Source of the DNA: a virus
Virus record (IMG/VR): IMGVR_UViG_3300010885_031547
Coordinates: 1 to 41,623 of that record
Length of the DNA stretch: 41,623 bases
Reading direction: 5' to 3' (one strand)
Both the position numbers and the translations under genes were made by a program. How positions within the stretch are numbered: position 1 is the stretch's first letter; each line of letters starts with the position of its first letter. The notes beneath the pieces were generated by a model, which ran no database searches, had not been told where the DNA came from, and saw nothing but the letters and a program-made list of their open reading frames with translations. Below are positions 29,791-40,200 of the stretch, piece by piece.

Positions 29791-32157
29791 ATGGCATTCG
29801 TAAAAGCATCGCTTAAAAGGTCATACGCCGAGAGTTTCCTAGCCGAACTGGAGAGGAACGAGAATCAGTATTTCTTCTTCGTTGCCAAAGGCACTACATG
29901 GGCAAACGAGAACTCTCCACCCACATACAATGATACTGTTGCCTCTGAAAATCAGGTGATGGGAGAGATCATTGGATACAAGAAAATCGTTCCACAGAAT
30001 GTCATTTTCGCCATTCCTCGTTATGAATGGAGTAGTGGTGTTTCATATGACCGATACGATGACTCTGTTGAATTGTTTTCTGAAAACGATCCAAAGCAGT
30101 TCTATGTTGTTACATCTGTAAACGGTGTATACAAGTGCTTGGACAACAACGATGGTGGACTTTCTACTGTTGAACCAGCAATAACCACCCCAACTCCATT
30201 CAATACATCGGACGGCTATCGGTGGAAATATTTGACGACATTGCAGGAATCCGATATTCCATACGAACTTACTGACTATATGCCTGTCGAAAAGGCGAGT
30301 AGTGCGGTAGATGTTGGAACCATTACCCAATTCAACACACAGATACAGGCAATACCAGGTGAACTTGTTCGTGTGGATATTGCTAATGCTAGTGGTGCTT
30401 CTGCTGGTGTTTATCAAAATAGCGTTTTCAGAACCACGGAAAATATTGCAAACGCATACATTCAGGTGGCTGCATTTACAAAAGTAAATTCTGAAACTAG
30501 CACCGTGAAAATCACGGATTCTGTTTCTCTTGGTCGTCTTCGGCAGGCTAGCGTTTCGGGATTCAGTGTTTCGAACTATGTGGGACACGCCATTCGGGTA
30601 GAAGCAAGCACAGCAAATTCTTCACAAGTAGGAAACTACGGAATAATTAGTGCAGTGGCAGAAACCCCCAATGACATCACATTTACGGTAAAAAATGATG
30701 TGATTGATTTTGTGGTTAGTCCATCAACGGGCAGTAATTGGGCATCTGTAGAAATTCTTCCCTTCATTAATGTTGTGGGTGATGGGGAAGGCGCGTATGT
30801 TAAAGCAATAATGAATTCTGCAAAGAACATTACTGGAGTGACTGTTGTTAGTGGTGGAAGAAATTACACCAAAGTGTCTTGCATACTAAACAGCAACAAA
30901 ACTGCAATAACGGTTCACCCAACACTGCGGGCAGTGGTGTCACCGAAAGAAGGTCACGGCAGTAATATTTTGAGTGAACTGAATGCACAAGATGTGATCC
31001 TCATCATCGACATTGGAGAAGAAGAATCAGAAACGATCATTGGTGGTGGCTCGTATCGTCAGTACGGAATTATAAAGAATCCTGTTCTGAGTGAAGGACT
31101 AAATCGAATCGCTGGTACAGAAAGCCCTCTGTACAGAGATGTGGTGCTAGTTTGTCCGATTCAATACTTCTCGCCCAATCATTTTTCTGGTGATCCCTAC
31201 AACTTTATCACGGGAATTGAGAGTGGTGCGTCTGCTAAAGTATTGGGGCTTCGTGCTTATTCCTCTCCAAATCCATCGGAAACATGGTCTTCTATTAAAA
31301 CAGTGAAGTCTAGTTTCAATTTTTTGACGCAAAAAGCCAACAAAGACATATATTATCTGAGTCTGGATCGTGCGCCAGTGCCTTCGTATATCGTGGGTGA
31401 AACGGTTAGACAGACTGTCCCAGCAGGAACAGCAATATTTCAAAGTGTATCTTATGGATTTGATGTATTGAGTAGAGGAACCGTTTTGTCTGTTGCTGGA
31501 TCTACACTAGAAGTTCTTTTGACGAGCAACAGCGGTTTTGTGTCAAATGTAGCAGGAGCAACACTACAAGCAGTTGTTTCTGGTATAACTGCTGCCATAA
31601 CCGCAGTTTCTCCGAAAGGTGGAGAGAATGTTTTGGTTTCCGCTAACATTGCTGATGTTGCTCAATTCGTAAAGGATTCCAGTAACAATCAGTTGGGATA
31701 CTCTGTGTATGAAGTGGGTTCTCCATATAGCGATCTCAATGAAATTCCCTCGTATCGTGGACTATATGTCTTGAATATTGTTACAAGTGCTAATGCTGCT
31801 ACTGGTGGTATGGATTTGACCGCATCTCAACTTACTCTGAATTCTTTCATCAGTGGAGATACCATTGTTCAGGGAACCACAAACGGATATGATGACTACG
31901 CATCTGGAAATGTGTATTACTGGGATTTTGTGAACCCCGCTTACGGCAAATTGTATGTGTCGAATGTTCTTGGAACATTCAAGAGCGTTCGGTCACACGG
32001 CATGACAGGAACCACGCTTGGAGCATTTGTGGTGGCGTCTGTCGATAAGCCAGAGATCAAACCAAATTCGGGTGAAATCATATACATAGACAATGTACGA
32101 CCCATTCAGCGAGTTTTTGGTCAGGAAGAAGAATTCCGCGTCCGACTTGGCTTCTAA
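29791..32157 (+). CDS. 8: Baseplate wedge protein gp8, enlarged (788 aa)
   Basis: N terminus of the gp8 type seen in aquatic T4-like phages: Y-A-E-S-F-L-A-E-L-E-R-N-E-N-Q-Y-F-F-F-V-A-K, then W-S-S-G-V-S-Y-D-R-Y-D-D, Q-F-Y-V-V-T, V-Y-K-C-L-D-N-N, T-S-D-G-Y-R-W-K-Y-L and P-Y-E-L-T-D-Y-M-P-V. T4 gp8 is 334 aa. The second half here (about 400-788) is added beta-rich sequence with repeated V-V-S-G-G and A-G-A-T-L-Q motifs. T4 gp8 dimers bind gp10 and gp7. It has AAGGAG 6 nt before the ATG. Confidence 0.82.
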   Translation: MAFVKASLKRSYAESFLAELERNENQYFFFVAKGTTWANENSPPTYNDTVASENQVMGEIIGYKKIVPQNVIFAIPRYEWSSGVSYDRYDDSVELFSENDPKQFYVVTSVNGVYKCLDNNDGGLSTVEPAITTPTPFNTSDGYRWKYLTTLQESDIPYELTDYMPVEKASSAVDVGTITQFNTQIQAIPGELVRVDIANASGASAGVYQNSVFRTTENIANAYIQVAAFTKVNSETSTVKITDSVSLGRLRQASVSGFSVSNYVGHAIRVEASTANSSQVGNYGIISAVAETPNDITFTVKNDVIDFVVSPSTGSNWASVEILPFINVVGDGEGAYVKAIMNSAKNITGVTVVSGGRNYTKVSCILNSNKTAITVHPTLRAVVSPKEGHGSNILSELNAQDVILIIDIGEEESETIIGGGSYRQYGIIKNPVLSEGLNRIAGTESPLYRDVVLVCPIQYFSPNHFSGDPYNFITGIESGASAKVLGLRAYSSPNPSETWSSIKTVKSSFNFLTQKANKDIYYLSLDRAPVPSYIVGETVRQTVPAGTAIFQSVSYGFDVLSRGTVLSVAGSTLEVLLTSNSGFVSNVAGATLQAVVSGITAAITAVSPKGGENVLVSANIADVAQFVKDSSNNQLGYSVYEVGSPYSDLNEIPSYRGLYVLNIVTSANAATGGMDLTASQLTLNSFISGDTIVQGTTNGYDDYASGNVYYWDFVNPAYGKLYVSNVLGTFKSVRSHGMTGTTLGAFVVASVDKPEIKPNSGEIIYIDNVRPIQRVFGQEEEFRVRLGF

Positions 32158-32166
32158 GAGGAAAAC

Positions 32167-35100
32167 ATGGCATACGATCCAAGCATTTTCAACATCAATC
32201 CGTATTACGATGACTTTGATGGAGCAAAGGGGTTTTTGCGTGTACTCTTCAAGCCTGGTTATGCTGTACAGGCTCGTGAACTAACACAGGCACAGACATT
32301 ACTACAGAATCAACTGTCAAAGATCGGAGATCATCTGTTTAAAGATGGATCTCGTATTATTGGCGGTGGTATTTCAGTTCGTAATGCTGCGTACATAATG
32401 GTTGATGCTGGTGTGTCTTCTCCTTTTCTCGGTGCTACAAACTACGAAGATCTTGTTGGAGCGGTTCTAACATCAACTGTTTCTGGAGATCTCACCGAAG
32501 CCCGAGTGGTTCACTATGTCGCTCCTGATGTTTCATCTGACGGATTGCTTGTCCTTATTGTTGATTTTGTTTCTGGATTTGAATTTCAGAGCAGTTTCAA
32601 TATCACAAGAGAAAAAGACTCTTTGCAGTACAACGGATTTGTCGCTGCTCCTTCTGCATTTTTAGATGGTGTTGAGTATCCGTCAACAGGAAACTGCAAA
32701 CTGATAACAGTAAATGAAGGAATATTCTATATTGATGGGTTCTTTGTCCGTTCGGCTACACAGTTTTTCTCTCCATATCAGACCAACTCGGTTCGCAGAG
32801 ATTTTCGCTTCAACGGTTTCTCTGATCTGAACAAGAAGATTGGTTTCCTTATAAACCGCGATAGTGTAACAGAGCGCGAAGACAATACTTTGCGAGATCC
32901 AGCAATTGGATCGTATAATTACAATGCTCCTGGCGCAGACCGATACAAGATATCTCCTGTACTTTCTCAGGTAGAGCCACTAGAAACTCCTGATGATTTT
33001 GTTGAACTTGTGCGCTTTGAGGGTGGTAAGGTGGTCAAGAAGGCTGACCGCATTTCCTATGGCGAGATTGAAAAGACACTGGCGCGAAGAACCTATGACG
33101 AATCTGGTTCGTATAGCGTCAATCCTTTTGATATTAACATCAAGCGTAGTTTGGTGTCTACTGATGCTTTCAATCTAGTGATGGGTCAGGGAAAAGCGTA
33201 TGTCCTCGGTCAAGAAGTGGAAAATCAATACCCCAAAATACTTTCGCTACCGAGAGCGCAGACTGTTCAGCAAGAGGGAGAGTCTAGCCCACTATCATAC
33301 GACTTCAGCACAGGAAACTATGTTGATGTTACATTCAATACAGACTCACAGGCTCTCTTTGGCAGCAATCTGCCTTCTATTGCATCGGGTTCAGTTCTTG
33401 CTCGGTTTTTTGGAACCACAAACAATACCGTTGCTTTAGGTTATGTTCATGGAGCCATTCCGACTAATGCAAACGGGGTAACAGCAAAAACATACCGATT
33501 GTATTTGTATGGAATAAGTGGATCAGTTCAGAGTGGACGCTCTGCTTGCATATACCTCCATTCAAACGGAAACACACTCGGACGATTTACCCCCACTACA
33601 GGTACATCATTTGCTGCACCTTCACAGTCAGTACAGCAATCACTGGTCTACGAGATGACACCAGCGTATGCTGTCGCTGATTTTTCTTCTTTGCGAGTGG
33701 TAGGAAAACTTGTGGGCGGAAACACGAACTTGGTTGCTCCTGTTCACGCTGCCCCCAATACCACATACACTATTACAAAAGATCACTTCAGCGATTCTTT
33801 GGTTAGCCCTAGTTCTAGTGTGTTTTCGTTCTTCAATTACGGATCAGGCAATCCGACATCATCTAGTGATACACAAGAGATTGCCATAATTGATCAGAAC
33901 GGAACGGCATATGTTCCACCTGCAAACGGAACTGTGTTGTCGTCCACAGATGCATCACAGTTTTCTTTGGTAATCACTAATGCTCCAAGCGGATTTACTA
34001 GTGGTAGTTTCCGTGTGGTTGCTCCCGTGATCTACACTCCTGTAATAAGCGACATAAACACTTATCGTTATAAGACGACCGCCAGCACAACTCATCAGTT
34101 CACGACAAACTCTTTCCGTACAGATTCTGTTGGACGAAAGTATTTTGTTCTTCCCCACATTGATGTGTTCTCTGTTTCTTCCATAAACAACCCATCTGAT
34201 TCACAGTCTTTCATTGATGATTTTGAACTTGATGACGGTCAGAGAGAATCGCATTACGATAATGCAAGACTGTACATTAAAGAAAATGCTGCTGGAAAGG
34301 CTGTTTACAATGGAACACCAGGAACAGCAGTAACTCTTGTAGTTTCGTATTCTAGATTTGTTCACAACGGATTGCAATGCGCTCCATTCATAGGAAAGCA
34401 TTCGTATACCGATTTGGAATACGAGAAGATTCCTCTGTACACCAATCCGCGAACAGGAAAAACGGTATCGCTTGCGAATTGTTTAGATTTTAGGCGTTCT
34501 GGTGTTACATCGTCTGTTGCGATGCTCAAGCCATATGGTCGTTCTGAATTTGGAACAATCGGGGACACGCAAGTAAAATACAGCCATTATCTACCCCGTA
34601 TCGACAAGATTTGTCTCAAGGCTGATGTGGATGATGGATCACCCATGTTCTTCTTGGAGTCTGGTACTCCAGATTTTTCTCCTGTTTCACCTTCAGATCC
34701 AGCAGACTCTTTGGTCTTGGCTACGCTGACTATTCCAGCGTATACACACAATCCAGAAGATATAGTGATTTCTCCAGTTAACTCCAAGAGATACACTATG
34801 TCTGATATTGGGCGGATGGAAAAGCGTGTTGATGATGTGGAAGTCTTCACTAAATTGTCTCTGTCTGAAACAGAACTTGAGACTAGATCACTCAAGACAT
34901 CTGTATCGCAAACAGAACCACTGAAGACTTCTATCTTTGTCGATGAACTCTACGGTCACTCATCTTCAGATGTGGTGTCGAACTTCCACTCCTGCTCTAT
35001 TGACTTGGAGCGATCTGAACTCAGACCGTTCTTCTTGCCTTTCGATGTTGGATTCCCGCAAGGGATTACATCTGATACGCAACAATCGACTGATGGAGTT

Positions 35101-37104
35101 GTTACACTCAACTACACAACTAAGTCGTATATCGACAACAAAAAGTACACAAAGACCATCAAGCCTAATCCATCAAACAATGTGAACTGGCTCGGGTTCT
35201 TGAAGATTACTCCACAAGTAACAACTGTCTACGATAAGTCTGTTAGACCAGTGGTTAAAACAAATTCACTGATGGAAAACGACAACTGGTTGTCTTCAAA
35301 CGCAAATGATGACCGTGGATTTGGAACACAGTGGAATGATTGGGAGAGTATTTGGTTTGGAATTGATGATATTGAAGAAGAGCAGCAGGATATTCAAAAG
35401 AGAATTCTGCAAACTCCTCGCGTTAATTCAGAGTCTTCCGTACCCAATATTAACTCTGGAAATGTAAAGGTATCCGCAAGCAGGAATGCACAGTCTATTG
35501 ACCAGCGCACAAGTAGTTTTATGCGTACTAGGTATATGAAGAATCGAATCAAGACAAAAATAGGAAACAAGATTGTTGACAGGAGCGTTGTTCCGTATAT
35601 TCCGTATCAGACCATTTCTGGTGTTGCTACAGGACTGAAACCAAACTCACAGAGCCTGTCTGTATTCTTTGATAGTGATCGTGTATTGTCTGGCGTAACA
35701 ACAGACGAAAATGGAACCTCTGTGTTTTCCTTTGATATTGTATCTTCGTCTGCACTTGTTGGCAACCGAATGGTTCGTATAATAGACGCGGAAGAATTGG
35801 AGAATGCAACAGTTTCTGCCGATGCCATCTATCACTGCTCGGGATTGCTCAATCAGAGAGATTCTGGATCATATTCTACTAGACCACCCGAACTACGCAG
35901 ACAATCGGTAAACAGTGAAACCATAGCAAAAGACCCCTTCAACCGTGATCTGGACACGATAGAAAACAATCAGTGGGCTGATCCGCTTTCACAGACATTC
36001 TTTGTTGATAAGAAGACGAATCCCGAAGGGATTTTCTTGAAAAGAGTTTCTCTGTTCTTCTCTGCTAAAGACTCTAAATTGCCTGTGGTGATTCAGATTC
36101 GTCCAACCGTTTCTGGATATCCTTCACCATCGGTTGTTCTTCCTTTTAGCACGGTGGTGAAGATGCCAGTGGATGTATCGGCATCAAGTGTTCCTGCTGA
36201 AACGAAGTTCGAATTCACTAGTCCAGTGTATTTGGAACCAGGTGAGTACTCTATCTGTGTTCTGACAAACAGTGATGATTACGAACTGTTTGCTGCTGAT
36301 TCGTCTTTCAACTCCATTCCCAACGCTGCTTCCACATCAGGAAGAGCAGGAAACAATCAGTTGGTGGGAACCATGTTTGTGGCACAAGGTCTGGGTCCTG
36401 CTGTGGCAGACAATACCACGGATATGATGTTCTCTGTTGAGAGGTGTGAGTTCTCTTCTCAAGGAACATACAGCATTAATAATGCAACAAACTTGACTGA
36501 TGTTCAGGTTATGAAATTTTACGCTAGCGAAATTGTACCAAATGGTTGCTCTATCAGCAGACAGGTTGGAACAACTGAGTTTGGTAATAGTGAGTCCATG
36601 TATCCTAACACCAGTGTGACACCAAATATCGTGTACACTCTTCGGCGTGGAGCAAGCAATGCTGTGTCTCCTGTGTTTGACAGACAGACTCTGACAGGAA
36701 CAGCAATTCAGATGTACACCAATCGTACATCTTCCTCACCCTACTCCGAATATGTTTCTAGAGTGGTTGAACTTCCAGATTATGTGAGTTCAAACGGTCT
36801 TGCAGTATTTGTGGACGAAAATACCCCATCTCAAACAGGCGTGAGTGTGCAGTACCGATGCAGTGTTTCTGGTGAAACTGATATTTTTGAAAAACCTTGG
36901 GCAGACTTGACCCGAAGCAGCAACACGCCTGCATTCACTAGTTCTTCGGATCTTGATTTCCGAGAGTCACAATTCAGAGGAATCACCAGTTCATTCCAGT
37001 CTTATCAGGTAAAGGTTCGTTTGGCTTCTACCGCCTCCCCCACATACGCCCGTACTCCTTCTGTAAGAAATATTCGCACCATTAGTTTTATACAGCCGAC
37101 TTGA
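32167..37104 (+). CDS. DUF4815 virion structural protein, 1645 aa
   Basis: The N terminus is the hallmark of DUF4815 proteins: Y-Y-D-D-F-D-G-A-K-G-F-L-R-V-L-F-K-P-G-Y, A-V-Q-A-R-E-L-T-Q-A-Q-T-L-L-Q-N-Q, and H-L-F-K-D-G-S. The domain runs to about residue 400. The middle (540-900) is beta-rich. Around 1268 comes D-P-L-S-Q-T-F-F-V-D and a carbohydrate-module-like sandwich with L-P-V-V-I-Q-I-R-P, P-V-Y-L-E-P-G-E-Y-S-I-C-V-L. The family is a virion component of T4-like phages, encoded where T4 has the wedge and pin genes 9-11, and has no settled function. Baseplate periphery or fibre attachment is likely. Confidence 0.82.
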   Translation: MAYDPSIFNINPYYDDFDGAKGFLRVLFKPGYAVQARELTQAQTLLQNQLSKIGDHLFKDGSRIIGGGISVRNAAYIMVDAGVSSPFLGATNYEDLVGAVLTSTVSGDLTEARVVHYVAPDVSSDGLLVLIVDFVSGFEFQSSFNITREKDSLQYNGFVAAPSAFLDGVEYPSTGNCKLITVNEGIFYIDGFFVRSATQFFSPYQTNSVRRDFRFNGFSDLNKKIGFLINRDSVTEREDNTLRDPAIGSYNYNAPGADRYKISPVLSQVEPLETPDDFVELVRFEGGKVVKKADRISYGEIEKTLARRTYDESGSYSVNPFDINIKRSLVSTDAFNLVMGQGKAYVLGQEVENQYPKILSLPRAQTVQQEGESSPLSYDFSTGNYVDVTFNTDSQALFGSNLPSIASGSVLARFFGTTNNTVALGYVHGAIPTNANGVTAKTYRLYLYGISGSVQSGRSACIYLHSNGNTLGRFTPTTGTSFAAPSQSVQQSLVYEMTPAYAVADFSSLRVVGKLVGGNTNLVAPVHAAPNTTYTITKDHFSDSLVSPSSSVFSFFNYGSGNPTSSSDTQEIAIIDQNGTAYVPPANGTVLSSTDASQFSLVITNAPSGFTSGSFRVVAPVIYTPVISDINTYRYKTTASTTHQFTTNSFRTDSVGRKYFVLPHIDVFSVSSINNPSDSQSFIDDFELDDGQRESHYDNARLYIKENAAGKAVYNGTPGTAVTLVVSYSRFVHNGLQCAPFIGKHSYTDLEYEKIPLYTNPRTGKTVSLANCLDFRRSGVTSSVAMLKPYGRSEFGTIGDTQVKYSHYLPRIDKICLKADVDDGSPMFFLESGTPDFSPVSPSDPADSLVLATLTIPAYTHNPEDIVISPVNSKRYTMSDIGRMEKRVDDVEVFTKLSLSETELETRSLKTSVSQTEPLKTSIFVDELYGHSSSDVVSNFHSCSIDLERSELRPFFLPFDVGFPQGITSDTQQSTDGVVTLNYTTKSYIDNKKYTKTIKPNPSNNVNWLGFLKITPQVTTVYDKSVRPVVKTNSLMENDNWLSSNANDDRGFGTQWNDWESIWFGIDDIEEEQQDIQKRILQTPRVNSESSVPNINSGNVKVSASRNAQSIDQRTSSFMRTRYMKNRIKTKIGNKIVDRSVVPYIPYQTISGVATGLKPNSQSLSVFFDSDRVLSGVTTDENGTSVFSFDIVSSSALVGNRMVRIIDAEELENATVSADAIYHCSGLLNQRDSGSYSTRPPELRRQSVNSETIAKDPFNRDLDTIENNQWADPLSQTFFVDKKTNPEGIFLKRVSLFFSAKDSKLPVVIQIRPTVSGYPSPSVVLPFSTVVKMPVDVSASSVPAETKFEFTSPVYLEPGEYSICVLTNSDDYELFAADSSFNSIPNAASTSGRAGNNQLVGTMFVAQGLGPAVADNTTDMMFSVERCEFSSQGTYSINNATNLTDVQVMKFYASEIVPNGCSISRQVGTTEFGNSESMYPNTSVTPNIVYTLRRGASNAVSPVFDRQTLTGTAIQMYTNRTSSSPYSEYVSRVVELPDYVSSNGLAVFVDENTPSQTGVSVQYRCSVSGETDIFEKPWADLTRSSNTPAFTSSSDLDFRESQFRGITSSFQSYQVKVRLASTASPTYARTPSVRNIRTISFIQPT

Positions 37105-37105
37105 C

Positions 37106-37291
37106 ATGAGTAAATACACTAGATCACAGGTAGGTGCTTTGATACTTGCGGATCGTTCTGCTGTGCGCGAATATGTGGAAAAAAAGCAACAGCATGACAG
37201 GATAGAGTGTCTTGCTAGAGAGATAGATACTCTCAAGCAGCAGATTGCCGAACTTCAGACCACCGTACTCAAACTAACTAAGAGCGAGTAA
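37106..37291 (+). CDS. Small coiled-coil protein, 61 aa
   Basis: Residues 20-58 form a heptad-patterned helix (I-x-x-L-A-R-E-I-D-T-L-K-Q-Q-I-A-E-L-Q-T) that should make a parallel coiled coil. The N terminus (S-Q-V-G-A-L-I-L-A-D-R-S) is a short amphipathic piece. It lies one base after the DUF4815 gene and 2 nt before the fibre gene, so it is probably translated by coupling and may be a fibre connector or trimerisation partner. No family recognised. Confidence 0.65.
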   Translation: MSKYTRSQVGALILADRSAVREYVEKKQQHDRIECLAREIDTLKQQIAELQTTVLKLTKSE

Positions 37292-37293
37292 CC

Positions 37294-40200
37294 ATGCCAG
37301 TAGACACAGGACCAGATCGTATTGATTTCGCTATTCCCGAAGTGGATCTCGGTGATACCTTCAACACATGGAGAGATATCACCAATACATCGGTCTACAA
37401 ACTGAACAAGGTGAAACTGTATGAGGGGCTTTCTTCTGGCAGCGTAAATGTGGTTGTAACGGACGGCGGAACCGCTCAGTTCCGTCTTCAAGACAATATT
37501 TTAGACGGAGTTTGTTTTGCTGCTCATGTGGTGTTTGGTACTGGTGTCACATTCAATGGTCCTGTTACATTCAATGCTCCAACATTCACAGTAAATGCCA
37601 ATATTGTCACCATTGATGACTACAACCTGATTCTCGGTGACACTAGTGCAGCCAGTGACGCAAATATTGAGAGTGCTGGTGGCGGTGGTCTTTTCATTAA
37701 TCGTGGATCAGGACTCACAGCACAATGGGTGTATCAGCCCAAACTAGATTCGTACTCAAGCATCTACGGTTTGTGTGGCGCGTGGATGGGAAATGTCAAC
37801 ATTGGTCTTAGTGGTGCTTCTGCGGGTATTGTTCCTTTCCGTGGAACAACACTGGCGGTACACGGCTCATCCATTCGTCTTGACGGAATCTCGGCAGGCG
37901 AACACGGATTCCAAGTAAACCTCATAGACAATCCAGGAAAAACTGGAACCCGTAAGATCGAATTTTCCCGATACTCCCCAACAGGTTCGACCGCGTTCAT
38001 TGATGTAATGATGGAGGAGTCTGGACTCACTTACGGTAATCCGTATGTGTTCATCAAAGACGGTGTGAACCGAAAGACTGTCAGAAAAAACAATCACGGA
38101 TTCGTGGTGGGAACTCCCATAGTGTTGACAGGTGCTGGTTCATATGACGCAGCAAAAGCAGATACACCAGAAAACGCAGAAGTCATTGGTGTGGTTTCGC
38201 GTAGTATCGACAACAACACATTCGAATTAACATTCATTGGTGAAGTGTTCAACATTAATCCTACAGCAAATGCTGCTGGTACTGGATTGATTACAGGATC
38301 GGTTTACTATTTGAGTCCGTATATTCAAGGTAAACTCACAGAATCTCAGCCCACACAGCAGGGTGTTGTTCACAAAGCAGTACTCATCGCAACCTCTACG
38401 ACCTCTGGTGTTGTGATTCCGTGGACGGGTGGATTGCTGACACAGCCTCTTGTACTTGGTTCTTCAACAAATACATCAGTTCGTATTCCTCAATACAACA
38501 AGTTCCGTCTTGGAGATATTGTACGCTATCGTGCGTTTGCTTCTCCAACAGGACTCACATACAACATCCCATCAGGTATCACAGGTGCTACCTACGATTA
38601 CGGAATATTCGTGGTTGCACAGGCAAATACTACAACTGAAGCGGAAGTTGCGGGAATAGTTGTTGCTACGGAGCAGATTTCTGGTACATCGGTAAACCGT
38701 GCATTCAATCTGATGATGGACGGATTCTTTGAATTCCCGCAGGGGGTGTCTGCGGTAAACAGCGGTTCGGCTGGAAGCCTGCAAACAGGAACCGTGTATT
38801 TCTTGAACACAGACTGCGCGGGAACCACACAGGCATATGAAGGCAGAACTGCTTGCTACAACAACTCATCTCCCACACAGGTGGGATATGTTCGCAAGCC
38901 CATGTTGTACGCCATCAGCCCAACCAAGGGATACCTGTTCTCGTATCGTGGAGATGTGACTGGTCTGCCTGGCATTTCCGCGAATGTGCCTCTTGAAAGC
39001 CTTCTAATCCGCAACCTTGCCAGCGACCAAAACGGCGACTTGGTGTTTGGTGTATACAGTGGTGGGGTCAATGGTGGCAAGCAGGTCATGGTGTTTGACA
39101 ACACCACGAAGGGCAATGTTCGCATAGGCGACAGCAATTTCACTAGCAGTTCGGTTGGTGCTGGTGCAACTCTGTCTGTTGCTGGCTCGATTTTTGCTGG
39201 TGACACATTTGCGACCAACGGTTCGGTGATGCTTGCGAGTCGTTACACGGGAGCATTCCCCACGACTCTGAATGTCATCGGCTCGGAATATAGCACGGGA
39301 AATACCGTGGTTGCTTACGGAGTTCGTCCGTCTTCCACCTCTTCCGCAGCGTCTTTCAAAAGCACATACGGTTCTACAAGCCTTGCACGAACTGCCATTG
39401 AGACAGGAGTTGTTGACGGATCATCGAATCCAAAGATGTCGTTCTTGGCGTACTACAACACTGCACACGCTTCTCCAGGCATCACCAATACAGCAGTGGG
39501 AACCGATGTTCCCATGTACGAGGTAATGACCGTCACTCCCATTGGTCTTGGATTTGGAACCTCGTCACCAGGGGCTTCGTTGGATGTTGTTGGCAGTGCA
39601 AGAGTTCGTACTCGTATGGGAATTGGACCAAATTCAGACTCCTACCTTGCAAACGCTTGGTTGAATTTCGGACAAAACTATGAAGTCACAAGCACCCCCG
39701 ATGCCAATCAGACCACATCTACTATTCGTATGTACAGTGGTGCTGGCGCAACATATGGATTGAGTGTTTCCACATCAGCACTGAACATTGGAGCGCACCA
39801 GAGCGGTGCTTCCATCCGCCTCCATGTTGATGGAGCGGAGCGAGCCAGACTTACTTCGTCTGGTCTTGGGATAGGAACAGGTACTCCAGGCGCAAGTCTG
39901 GATGTGAGAGGTGATGGAATTGTTTACGGAAAACTTTCCGTTGGCACATATACTGTTGCACCTGCCTCACTGTACGGAAGTTGGCTTGGTGTGTGTGGTG
40001 GATCAATGCTTTCTGTTCCTAGAAAACTGGGAACTGCTGCGGGACGACAGTTTGTTTTCCGTGATGTAATTTCTTGGGGTGGCGGCAATGATTTTACAGG
40101 CGCGCTTGTGATTGAAACGCCAATTGTTTCAAACAAAAATCAGATGGATACCTACATTATTCGTGGGTACAATTATGGAATATCGGGTCAAGGAGAAGCC